Of a stretch of DNA of 64,000 bases, positions 22,985 to 35,179 are shown in pieces. The stretch comes from Prostheceraeus crozeri (Eukaryota; Platyhelminthes; Polycladida; Euryleptidae): assembly GCA_907163375.1 (NCBI GenBank), contig CAJQUW010003381.1, positions 1 through 64,000 on the forward strand, written 5' to 3'. The notes beneath the pieces are model-generated. The model worked only from the letters and a program-made list of their open reading frames with translations, was not told the DNA's origin and did not search any database. Made by a program: the position numbers and the translations under genes. Every line of letters begins with the position of its first letter. Position 1 is the first letter of the stretch.

Positions 22985-23170
22985 TACATTGTTACATTTT
23001 ATTAGTAGAGTTAGTGTTTCGTACATCTTTTATCAATAGTAATTCATTACTCATCAATATGTGAAAATTCTTTATTCCCAATTGCTTAGCAATCTCATTT
23101 AAATCGAAATTTGACGTGGTTTTGTTTGCTGTTTATTTTTAAGAACTCAGTCATGTTATTAACCTGAGGA
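22985..23170 (-). pseudogene. partial second copy of protease N-terminal region
   Basis: Minus-strand sequence similar at DNA level to 22680-22800 (shared phrases ATTCTTTATTCC, AATTTGACGTGGTTT against AATTTGTCGTGGTTT). Together with the adjacent 50-bp repeat it indicates a local duplication in this end of the Polinton. Confidence 0.55.
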
Positions 23171-23307
23171 CATATATCGCCTATATTGCTCAGTATAACT
23201 GTCGGATTTTCATCATTCATTTTAAATGAAATAAATTCCAATAACTGTAATAAAATAATGTTCTACTTCTTGTACAGAAAAATGAAAACAACGACAGTGT
23301 ATTTTGC

Positions 23308-23755
23308 ATCAAATATAATAATACAACAATCAATCTTATCATACAATTGTACAATGTCAGTCTTCTACCATGAGACTGGAGAACAAAAGAAAATAGAATT
23401 ACATTTCAAAATAATCCAAAATGCAATACTACTAAGTTCCATGAATCATTCTTAAATATCAAATATAATAATACAACAATCAATCTTATCATACAATTGT
23501 GCAATGTCAGTCTTCTACCATGAGACTGGAGAACAAAAGAAAATAGAATTACATTTCAAAATAATCCAAAATGTGTTACTACTAAGTTCCATGAATCATT
23601 CTTAAATATCAAATATAAAAATACAACAATCAATCTTATCATACAATTGTACAATGTCAGTCTTCTACCATGAGACTGGAGAACAAAAGAAAATAGAATT
23701 ACATTTCAAAATAATCCAAAATGCAATACTACTAAGTTCCATGAATCATTCTTAA
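23308..23755. repeat. 150-bp tandem repeat array, three copies
   Basis: Copies begin at about 23310, 23460 and 23610 with nearly identical text (CAATGTCAGTCTTCTACCAT, GAGACTGGAGAACAAAAG). Each unit ends in CATTCTTAA. A fourth partial unit lies beyond the piggyBac at 26404-26525. Confidence 0.95.
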
Positions 23756-26399
23756 CCCTCGGGGGGTTTTCTGGGTCCACGTGGACCCATTTTTCCAGAT
23801 CACTTGCTGTTATTTATTAAGTTTTCATTATTTATTATTGATATCACTGGACTTTATCTGTATCGATATGTCAATTATAACTGCCAAGTGAAAATGTATT
23901 AGCTGTTGTTTAAATAATTGCAATACATCGCAAACCTTTTAGTAAATCTATGGGTCCAGCTGGACCCAGTCACACTGATTCGTTTCATCGGTCGTCATAG
24001 CGCAGAAATTCAGTCACTGCTATTCCAAATAACAAAGGCCCGTATTCGTGAAACCAGATAAGGATTTCCCGTATCCTTAGCGACGCTATATCTTAGCCTT
24101 TTCCTGACCGTCATATTCGTGAAGGCAGCTATCGTCACGCGCTCACGATGTGTAGCATTTTTTCTATTTTTAGCCTTAACGCCATGCACTTCAAAGGCTG
24201 ACAACTGGTCAGATTTTGGAGACGTTGAAATCACAGGCGCACTTGCAAACGATTCCATCGATTAGTTTGTCGATCTGCCCCAGGCCGATTGGGCCGCCTC
24301 AACTCGCCTGATACAATGCGAAACAGTAGATAATGAAGCATCGGAATAGCGGTAGTGCTTATTGGCTGCACACAGACACACGCCACACTCCTTCCCTGCA
24401 CACAAAGACACACGGGATAACGCAGCTGAAACTTCGCTTTGCTTCAAAGCTTTTTGCTATCGTCGCTATTGTCGCAACGCAGGTGCAACTGTGACGAACT
24501 AATGAAATCGATTTTGATGTGACGCGTGAACAATGCTCCCTGCCTGCGCTTGGCTATGAGACCGCGCAGGCAGGCCGTTCTGTCATTGCACCGCACTGCT
24601 GTTTTATGCTACGAGCGAAGATGGCGGAACGCTCACAACGGAGCTCAAAAGTGTTGAAGCTTTGAGATTATTGAGGGGCGCGCAGGGAGACGTTCCCGAA
24701 GCTTCTTCATCTGCGAATGACACGGAGGACTCCAGTGAATCATCTGGTTCATCTGATATCGATGAAAGTGACAATATTTCACCTTCTGATGACGACGTAT
24801 CCATTAACCAAGCAATCGGCAATCAAGTGAATATTTCATCCGCTGATGGAGAGCAATGGACTTCTCTCCTACCTCAAGAACAGAGACGTGGCAGGGAGTG
24901 AAGAGAGAATCTGCTTAGACCAGCACCAGGTCTTTACAAGTTACTCTCTGCGGCATATTCGCGCGCCAAATACTATTATAAATAGCTGGGAAATTTTGGT
25001 TGATCACGATATGATGGAGACAATACTAAGAGACAAATCGGCGAGGGAGATCTATCTATCAAAGGTGCAGCATGGACGGACGCTTCGATGGAAGAAATGT
25101 TAGCCTTCATTGGCCTGTTATATCTACGCGCGTGTATCGTTCTCACATGGAGAGTACTGAAGAGCTGTGGTCGAAAGAACACGGAAGGCCCATCTTCAAA
25201 ATAACAATGAGCCATTCAAGATTCAAAGAGTTACGTATCATGCTTCGTTTTGACAATCCTGAAACAAGGGCTGCTCGACAACTGCGAGACAAAATTAGCA
25301 GCGGGTTCGTCTTCTTTTGGATGGTTTCACGAACAACTGTCAAAAATCGTATGTGCCTGGTGCATTTCTTACCGTTGATGAGGAACTATATCCTTTCAGA
25401 GGTCGCTGTGCATATAAGCAATATATGCCAAGCAAACCATCAAGGTATGGACTTAAGTTCTGGCTGTTGTGCGATGCCAACAATTATTTTTGTTACAATC
25501 TACAAATGTACACAGGCAAAGAAGACAATCACAGTCATCAGGACTTGGAGAACGTGTTGTCATGGATTTGACCAGCTCTCTAGAAAATTCTGGAAGACGC
25601 ATAACTACTGACAATTTCTTTACTTCTTTGAAGCTCGCACGCTCTCTCCGCTCAAAAGGCATGACTTTGTTAGGAACTCTGAGGAAAAACAGACGAGAAG
25701 TTCCTCCGCAGATGAAGAATCTACAGGGCCGTGCTGTTTACTCTTCAGATTTCCGATTCAACCTCGAAGATCAAACATGCCTCCTCAGTTACAAATGCAA
25801 GAAACTTTTGGTGCTTTTGAGCACCTTCCATTAAGATCCAGTTGTTGATCAACAGACTGACCGAAAGGTTCCAGAAATGATAAAAGACTACAATGCGACC
25901 AAAGGAGGTGTAGATAAAGCTGACCAAATGGTGGCGACATATACGGTGAAATACATCAGCCGAAGATGGCACACAATCGTGTTTTGCAACCTCTTGGATT
26001 TGTGTGGGATAAATGCATATGTGTTGAATTGCAAAATTGATCCTCATTGGGGAAGAGACAAGTCTCACAAAAGAAGACAATTTCTGCGATGCTTAGGAGA
26101 GGAGCTGGTCAAGCCATTTTTGGAGTCAAAAGACGTGCCACGGCCAATCATCGAAGCAAAGGTGGATGTTGAGAGAGCAACACGAAAAAAAAGACAGATG
26201 TCAACTCTGCGGGTAGAAGAAAGATCGGAAAACGAGAAAAACCTGTGCTCGGTGTGGAATCACTGTTGTGATGAACATTCGAACTCTGTGACTCGTACTT
26301 TCTGTACTAATTGTGCTTGATTGTGAAAATAAATCTTCTGGGTCCACGTGGACCCAGATTTTCACGAAATGGAATAGCGAATTTTAAACCTCCCGAGGG
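23756..26399 (+). mobile_element. piggyBac DNA transposon inserted in the Polinton
   Basis: Flanked by TTAA on both sides (23752-23755 and 26400-26403). Ends are CCCTCGGGGGG and CCTCCCGAGGG, with a subterminal palindrome CTGGGTCCACGTGGACCCA near each end. The target was the unit junction of the 150-bp array, so the sister junctions at about 23453 and 23603 show the pre-insertion sequence. It is younger than the array and the Polinton decay around it is independent. It carries one degraded transposase. Confidence 0.95.
24620..26320 (+). pseudogene. piggyBac transposase (degraded)
   Basis: A Ser/Asp-rich acidic N terminus (24662-24840) is followed by the piggyBac core. The three catalytic aspartates are all visible: FLTVDEELYPFRGR (about 25362-25403), ITTDNFFTS (about 25603-25629) and KGGVDKADQM (about 25901-25930). 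The C terminus carries a Cys-rich tail (CSVWNHCC...FCTNC), the DNA-binding zinc-finger-like domain. The frame shifts several times (about 24900, 25100, 25300, 25460-25560 and 25830), so no full-length protein can be made. Expected full length is about 560 residues. Confidence 0.9.
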
Positions 26400-26403
26400 T
26401 TAA

Positions 26404-26530
26404 ATATCAAAGATTATGTTACATACTGAAATATAGATCTATACAATGTCAGTCTTCTACCATGAGACTGGAGAACAAAAGAAAATAGAATTACATTTCA
26501 AAATAATCCAAAATGTGTTACTACTTATAA
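26404..26530. repeat. fourth, partial 150-bp unit right of piggyBac
   Basis: After the TTAA the text diverges for about 40 bp, then matches the array from ACAATGTCAGTCTTC to AATCCAAAATGTGTTACTACT. Confidence 0.9.
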
Positions 26531-26859
26531 AGAAGTCTTCATAAATATGTATACATCAAATATGTATGTACATTGCACATATCTTAAAAAGTGAAACAAC
26601 ACAGTTAATGTTCATTCATCTTGGGAACCAAAGCTCATTTCTTCTATAGTTGACGGTTGATCCAATTTTTCTATATAAATTTTGATTTCTTTTAAAATGT
26701 TTTCTAACAAAACTAATGGGCATTGATGAATTTAAAAATAATACGTGTGGTAGAATTAGATCTGATAAGTTCATCAAGAAATAACAATAACTTACGTTAT
26801 AGGAAATTCTAAATAGTTCCAAGTTTTCCACAAATCTGTTTTTTTTTATTGTCACTCAA

Positions 26860-27500
26860 TTACAGAATTCTTTTAAACCCATAACCTTGATAAGCAGCAC
26901 TTCTCAGCAACGACCCATGGTGCACTTTATCACTTGCAATCAGTTTTGAAATCATAGTAGCACTATCTTCGATGGTAATGAAATGTTCTTTGTAACATTG
27001 AACTGAGGAATTGTAGTAGTGGTCAGATACTGTTCTATTTTTTACTGTAATATCCTCCACTTGTTTTTGAGAGTCCAATTTGTTCTTCTTTCTCGATTGA
27101 ATTTCTAACTTCCACTCTTCAAAGTATTTATTCGCAGTTTCCTTGTGCTCTTCTTTAATTAAGTTTAGTAAAATCGGCATGTAAAACGAAAAAGCGTCCG
27201 CGGCAGTACGTTTTTGGCATTTTGCAATGAAGAAAGAAAACAGTCACTAGTTATGATTAATGGAATTGTAAATGAAGTCTTACTTCCTACATGCTGCAAT
27301 ATATTCCACGTCATTTTTTGATCCTTAATCTTTAATACGGGAAACAGCTGCTTACTCTGTAATCAATGGCTCAGGAATGCGATAAGCAGCTGCAATTATA
27401 TCATGTATGCGGAGCAGCTGTTCCCTACAATTGGGTGGTTCATCAGAGTGCAAAGCAGTAACAATAACAGGCATTCTAAGAGATTGTGTTACATTCTTAA
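26860..27500 (-). pseudogene. Polinton fossil part: unknown minus-strand protein remains
   Basis: Two coding stretches on the minus strand. One (26860-27180) is open for 106 codons and contains YYNSSVQCYKEHFITIED and ASDKVHHGSLLRSAA. The other (about 27480-27360) contains RMPVIVTALHSDEPPNC and LLRIHDIIAAAYRIPEPL. The composition looks protein-coding but I do not recognise the family. It is the last gene before the right TIR. Confidence 0.4.
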
Positions 27501-27566
27501 AGAAATATTATTAGTCACATGTTATATTTTAAAAACCTGAAAGATGGATAAAATTCATGAATTTGA

Positions 27567-27722
27567 AATTCTCAACTTTTATGATTTTCGGTTTCCTGGA
27601 ACGGTCATGATTTTCAAGGTAAAAATTGTAATTCTCAAATTTGAGATTCTTAACTTTTATGATTTTCGGTGTCCTGGAACGGTCATGATTTTAAGGGTGA
27701 AAATTGTAATTCTCAAATTTTG
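27567..27722. repeat. 78-bp tandem repeat, two copies
   Basis: AACTTTTATGATTTTCGGT, then CCTGGAACGGTCATGATTTT, then AAAATTGTAATTCTCAAATTT occurs twice with a 78-bp period immediately inside the right TIR. No counterpart is seen at the left TIR. Confidence 0.9.
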
Positions 27723-27957
27723 AGATTACGTGATATTTTGAGACCGGCTAAATTTTTGAAATTTTGATTTTTTTGAAAATTTTGTCACTACCTAAATTTT
27801 CGCCCCTTCGGCCTTCGGCCACGTGAAATTTGAAGTCTACCTAAATTTTTGAAATTTTGATTTTTTGAGAAAACCCGCAAAAGTGTGACATCCGGCGCAA
27901 GCGAAGCGAAGCAAAGCGAAGCGAAGCGTCGCGCCGGATGTCACACTATATACTACT
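27718..27957 (-). repeat. Polinton right TIR
   Basis: The reverse complement of 6601-6848 with a longer hairpin loop (27899-27930) and an extra GGCC-TTC-GGCC palindrome (27810-27820). The 16-bp hairpin stem is perfectly kept at 27883-27898 and 27931-27946. Confidence 0.9.
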
Positions 27958-30340
<2,383 letters not shown>

Positions 30341-30350
30341 CACTTTCAGA

Positions 30351-30760
30351 TTGTGGAAAATGCCCAGCAAGGAATTCGCTCTTCCTGATGAAGCCCAGAT
30401 TATGGCTTTGCACTCACAGCGCGGAGATCCGCTCTCAAATGAAAAGAGAAAGAAAAAGTCAAATGATAATCAACGTCGCTATTCGTGTCGTAAGGGCTTC
30501 GGTGACTTAGAAAATGAAGTAAATATCAGAGGTCTTCAACGTCCTCATCCAACGAAATTCACTTTCCAACAGCGCACGTTCAACAGGACCTTGAGCGATT
30601 GACAAATACTATAAGAAAGGGTGTGAACGTAAATCAACAAAATCCAAAGATTTCAAAAGTTTGGATGAATTTGGTAAGGTGCTGAATGAATATCGCATGA
30701 ATCGAAAGCATGAACCTGATCTGCAGAAAATGGATTATTCGACTCCTTTTGTAAAATGAT
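30351..30760 (+). pseudogene. candidate coding exon(s), unknown protein
   Basis: A frame open from the possible acceptor at 30349 encodes SKEFALPDEAQIMALHSQRG and a basic stretch to 30602. Directly after, in the next frame, 30601-30759 encodes CERKSTKSKDFKSLDEFGK and EYRMNRKHEPDLQKMDYSTP, ending FVK-stop. Both halves read as soluble, charged protein, so this may be one exon with a one-base shift (sequencing error or decay) or a processed copy. No family recognised. Confidence 0.35.
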
Positions 30761-31681
30761 TAAACTAATGTTGATCTAAGCAATGTGCCAATTTTTATCT
30801 AAACATAACACAATTTTACATTATTGTACACACTACTCACATATAGCAATAATTAGCAGCAAATGTAGCACTATGTAATTATGCAGTGATTGACACCGTT
30901 TAAAAGTCTATTTACTCTTCACCTTCCAAGAGAGAGAAAGTATTTTGCTAAATATAAGCTGCGCCGATATGTTTAAAGCAATTTAGCATTACTCTGTTTA
31001 AAAAAGATTTTGAAGCCGGATTAAAGGAATTTCAAACGGTGCCTCACGAGATCCCTTTAAAGCAGTGGTTGGCAACACTTACCCGCGACGGGACCTATTG
31101 TGTTGCACGCCATCGCTTCTCATATCTAAAGTCGCCCGCGGACATTATTTGAATCAATGATGTGAAAATGACTCACTCCGACTTCGACCTTTGGGAGGTG
31201 CATCTAAGGGTGAGGGTTCCTCTTTAGAATTTGCAAAACTATTAATTGACAACTAAATGAGCAGTATGATGGCACAAAAAACAAAAATTCACATTCGAAT
31301 GATCAACCATGCTCCTTTGGTAATGAATATTTTCTCGTATAAGCCCAAAATGGTCATCACCTGTGCGAGTTTATGTTAAGTCACAGCATTCGATGCCTGT
31401 TGAGCACGCTTCTGGACGTAATAAACCACGCCTCAATGAAACCTTTAGAAAGAATCTACACTAATTAGATCTTGACTATACAAATAGAGGAATCCAATCG
31501 CAAGATTTTGGCAGGCCAACATTTTTTTCAAATATTCTTGCTGAATTCCATTTGTATAACTACTACACTTAATATATATTTCGTGTGCTCAATTAGTAGT
31601 AGCACGCGGCTAACATTTGTGGAGCCCATGCATGGTTTTTGAAAGTCGTATATGTTTTGGTGACATATGTCTACGCATGTA

Positions 31682-33404
31682 GGGGAGATTGGGGACCTAT
31701 GAGCATAGGGGACCAAAGTGCATCTGCCAGTTCGACGTGATAAAGACCGAATTCAAACTTCTTTTTCTAGTTGAGTAATTCTCTAATCAAACATGACTTT
31801 CAACGGAAAAATCAAGATTTATCTCAAAATATTTTATTTGGTAGGTCTTGAAATACATTTAATGCAGTCGAAAGTAAATTATTATTTTATTATTTTTTCT
31901 AAATTTCATTCATCAACATTGTGCCTAGAATAACAATAATTTCTAACATTTAAGGCATCTAGAATTGCCTCATAATTCGGGGATGGCATCTGTATACCCA
32001 GTTATTTGTCAATGTTGGTTTTTTGAAAATGAGTTGCTTTGGGGTCCAAAGTGCCCTGTGAAATGGGGACCAAAGTGCAATACATGATAATTTTTTTTTC
32101 TTTTGTATTTTGCAAACCATGTATTCAGTGTCTCAACGTAATGAAATAAGTGTAATTAGACCTTAAAAATGTACATTAATTTAAGACATCGCATGCAGCC
32201 CTTAGACGTCTGCGACTATGGTCCATTTAAGACGTTCTATGTGAGTGAGTGCAACAATCAAATGATCACTCATCCATGAAAACAAATTACTATTCATGAC
32301 GTTGCCTCACTAAGTTAAGCTTCATTTTACAAAGCTTTTACGCCCATAAATATCGTATCGGGCTTTCAAAAAGCCGGCATATTCCCAGTCAACTCAAACG
32401 CTTTCAGCTAAGGGGATTTCCTGCTATCCATTCCCTCCGATCGAATACTTGAACTTCGCAAATTGAACAACCTTCTACAAGCACAGGCCCAATTTCTCCT
32501 GCTGATGACGGTGCCCTGTTGACGACGAGGCGTGATAATTATGAGCCAGTTTTACCTGAAATAATCAGACCTTATCCGACGAAGGCTCTGTCTGAAATAT
32601 TTAAACACAAACGATCAAGAAAAAGAAAATCAACTATTATCACCGATATGCCCATGGAGAATACTGCATCCAAAAGTAACGAAGCCAATTCTGGAACCCA
32701 GGACTCCTCAATTGAAAACACGGTTGAACTTCAACTGGAATGTGGCGAACACATTCCGGTTGAGTACAGGACAAATGTTTTTAAAGCGACATTCCCGACT
32801 CCTGTCTGTTTTTATTATGTTACATAATGCACTATTTGCATATATATTCAAAAATCGACTTTTCGGCAATTTTTGTTGGTAGACCTATCTGGAAAGTTAA
32901 CTTTTTTAAAAAATGATTATTTACTGCCTTCTTACCAAATCCAATCTGTTGAACCATTATAACCACTTTTGTCCGCAAGGTCATTATTTTCAGAAGTCAA
33001 ACACATCTTTAAATTGATGAGAAGAAAGTGGGGTAGGTCTATATAGGCCTAGGTCTATAATAAAGATTTTATCCTAGGTCAGAATATTAATCTCATAGAG
33101 AGAAATGATTATCATTTTTGAACTCAGCACATCCGAATTGACTATTAACAGTTAATTAATGTAATAAAGATGCGTCCAATAATCAATTACTAAAAATATT
33201 GCTGTAAAATTAGTAATGCATTTTTTGCCTATTGATAGTTTTCATATCCACTTAGTTACTACCGGTAATTCACAAAAATTAAATGAATACAGTAAAAATC
33301 ATAGAAATCTTCACATCTGTGTAAAATTTTAAGCTCTGATTTGCAATAATTACGTCAAAAAATGAGAATGAGTGAAAAAATGCACTTTGGTCACCAGTCT
33401 CCCC
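31682..33404 (+). mobile_element. pogo-type (Tc1/mariner superfamily) element nested in hAT
   Basis: TA duplications lie at 31680-31681 and 33405-33406. The ends GGGGAGATTGGGGACC and the reverse complement GGGGAGACTGGTGACC are followed by AAGTGCA phrases. Internal coding remains belong to the C-terminal half of a transposase. Length 1723 bp against about 2.1 kb or more for a full pogo-like element, so internally shortened. Confidence 0.85.
32340..32826 (+). pseudogene. pogo-like transposase C-terminal remnant
   Basis: Near 32350-32400 the text encodes the typical pogo phrase for 'GF-KAGIFPVNSNAF' in one frame. From 32519 an open frame continues with YEPVLPEIIRPYPTKALSEI and a basic KHKRSRKRKST stretch, a nuclear-localisation-like end seen in DDE_1 (pogo/Jerky-type) transposases. 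The catalytic core and the HTH region are missing. Confidence 0.6.
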
Positions 33405-33869
33405 TACATGCAGCATGAACAATAATAGTAGGAAAATCAATTTTATCTTGTGCGGCTTTCAGGTGAATAAGTTGCACTGCACTTACAGATGATTTTTTCG
33501 ATGAAATAAAGTAATACCGGTCAAACCACCAAAAAAAGTCAAATGGCCGTTTAATTGCACAAAAGAAAAGCTTCCATGATTTGTTATATATTCGCTCTTC
33601 AATACTCACATAAATTGTAGAAAGTAAATTATAATTCTTTAATATTAAACAATTTAGTTGCGTACAATACTGCTGTATGCATTGACATGCAAAATTTTGT
33701 TAGGGAATACAACCACTATGCGCGCACGGTACATCATCCCATAAAAGTACGAAATAAAAGAATATGAACCTATACTACTGCCTTCTAAAATTGGTGGCCC
33801 GCGAACTTTTTCGCGAGCCACTCCTTGTGGTCCGCTATGCCAACTTGGTTGCCCACCACTGCTTTAAAG

Positions 33870-34846
33870 GGTTCTTCCTTCGCTGTAAAATCCCTCGGCT
33901 AAATTAAAGAACCTTCTTAAAATAAGGATCGTTTAGGATTACAGTTTCTTTCATTTGAAATCTTGTATCCTCAATTTGGAGATCAAGGCTTCATGGCTGA
34001 AGGTTGGACCTTGGGTTTTGGGTCGATCTTGGGTAAGTGATACAAAACTTGGGTTTTCTATTAATGCTGAATATATACAGATCAAGTTACAAAAATTAAT
34101 ATTTTGATCTGAATCTTAGGAGAGCCACGGGAAAAGAGCATTAAATTTTGATATTTATCAAATTTTCACTGGTTTCACAGAATATTTCAAAAATCAAATG
34201 CTTGTGATTATTAGCTATTTCATTCTGGGCTTGACAATACTACGCATTGAAAGTTCATACATATTGTATCCACTGTACGTTTACATGTATTTTGTTGCAT
34301 TTGTGCATATTTGTGCATATATTATATATCACATATTCCGTATATTCTATATCTTCGCAGTTATCTCCGCACCCTTAGCTTTCCGCGATAGCCAACATTT
34401 ATCCAAAAATAAATTCATTCCGATTTCGTATTCTAAATATGTTTAACCATATATTTGCTGCGCAGCTATGATATTTATGAAGTTTGTTTATATTTCTGAA
34501 TGATAAAATGAAGACAATTGCTTTGCTATGAGCAATGTGTAACTCAATTATAATTAAATCAAAGATCTCCCATTAGTCATCAGTGTAGGCTACATTAAAA
34601 GAAAAATGTATGATGTAGTACATGTGATTAGGCTACTAATTACAATTATTGCAATAATAAATCGTTTCCCAGTGATACCACACTTCTCATGAGCCCAATA
34701 GGAATTTTGTCCGATAGAAGAATATTTATGTCAGCACAAAATACAAAGAAAGCACTTCGTTTACTTGATTTCATTCATTTATTTAAACCTGGGCTTGAGT
34801 TTTGGGTTTTGACCCCAAGTTTTGCCCCGAAACTTGTATTGGGTAT
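33870..34846. other. no gene recognised; TTGGGTTTTG phrases
   Basis: Mostly AT-rich. TTGGGTTTTG-type words occur near 34010-34055 and again near 34800-34845. Nothing codes convincingly. Confidence 0.5.
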
Positions 34847-34847
34847 A

Positions 34848-35170
34848 CAGGGTGAGTCAGACAAAACGAAATCTGATTATAAGGCGAAATAGTTATACTG
34901 TATTTCATTTAACTAAAAATTGATATCCATTTAAATATTTATTGAAACTGTCTCAAAACATAAGCTGAAAATGTCTCAAAAGCACGCTAAAGAACTGACT
35001 CAAATTGAGCACCTTCCTGTTCAATACAAACCCTGTATCGGCGAACAAACGAATCGTAAACTTTTTGGCATGTGTCGCGACTGAATACTGTAATCTCCTC
35101 GCGAATATAGGCGGCCAACTCCTATGCCCAACCTTGCATAGCAACTTTGCATAACTTTGTCGCATAGCAG
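34848..35170 (-). mobile_element. Tc1/mariner-superfamily fragment
   Basis: The left end TA + CAGGGTGAGTCAGACAAAAC looks like a mariner-class terminus. On the minus strand, about 35130-34990 encodes CQKVYDSFVRRYRVCIEQEG followed by AQFE, the usual last residues of IS630/Tc1/mariner transposases. The other end is missing, so it is truncated at about 35170 where Penelope-like sequence begins. Confidence 0.55.
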
Positions 35171-35179
35171 TCCCACTTG

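Larger units (their letters stand above)
6601..27957. mobile_element. Polinton/Maverick element (fossil), TIR to TIR
   Basis: A 21.4-kb unit (about 18.7 kb without the later piggyBac insertion) bounded by inverted repeats that start 5'-AGTAGTATATAGTG. Inside are remains of the set that defines Polintons: FtsK/HerA-type packaging ATPase, protein-primed family B DNA polymerase, double-jelly-roll major capsid protein, small capsid-associated proteins, retroviral-type integrase and adenain-like protease. Composition is strongly AT-rich compared with the flanks. The element is broken, with roughly several dozen interruptions spread over most genes, although a few small frames remain open. That amount of decay and the divergence of the two TIRs indicate an old insertion. 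No clean 6-bp target duplication is visible: the flanks AGTCTG and ACCATG share only three bases. Confidence 0.9.
31063..33861. mobile_element. hAT-type DNA transposon
   Basis: The ends CAGTGGTTGGCAAC and, in reverse complement, CAGTGGTGGGCAACC fit the hAT consensus CAGNGGT. A perfect 8-bp target duplication CTTTAAAG lies at 31055-31062 and 33862-33869. No transposase is recognised. Over half of its length is a later pogo-type insertion, leaving about 1.07 kb of hAT sequence, so it was probably non-autonomous. Confidence 0.92.

Noticed and set aside
23308-26530. CRISPR-like regular repeats
   Set aside because: Units of 150 bp are contiguous tandem copies without unique spacers, in a eukaryotic transposon context.
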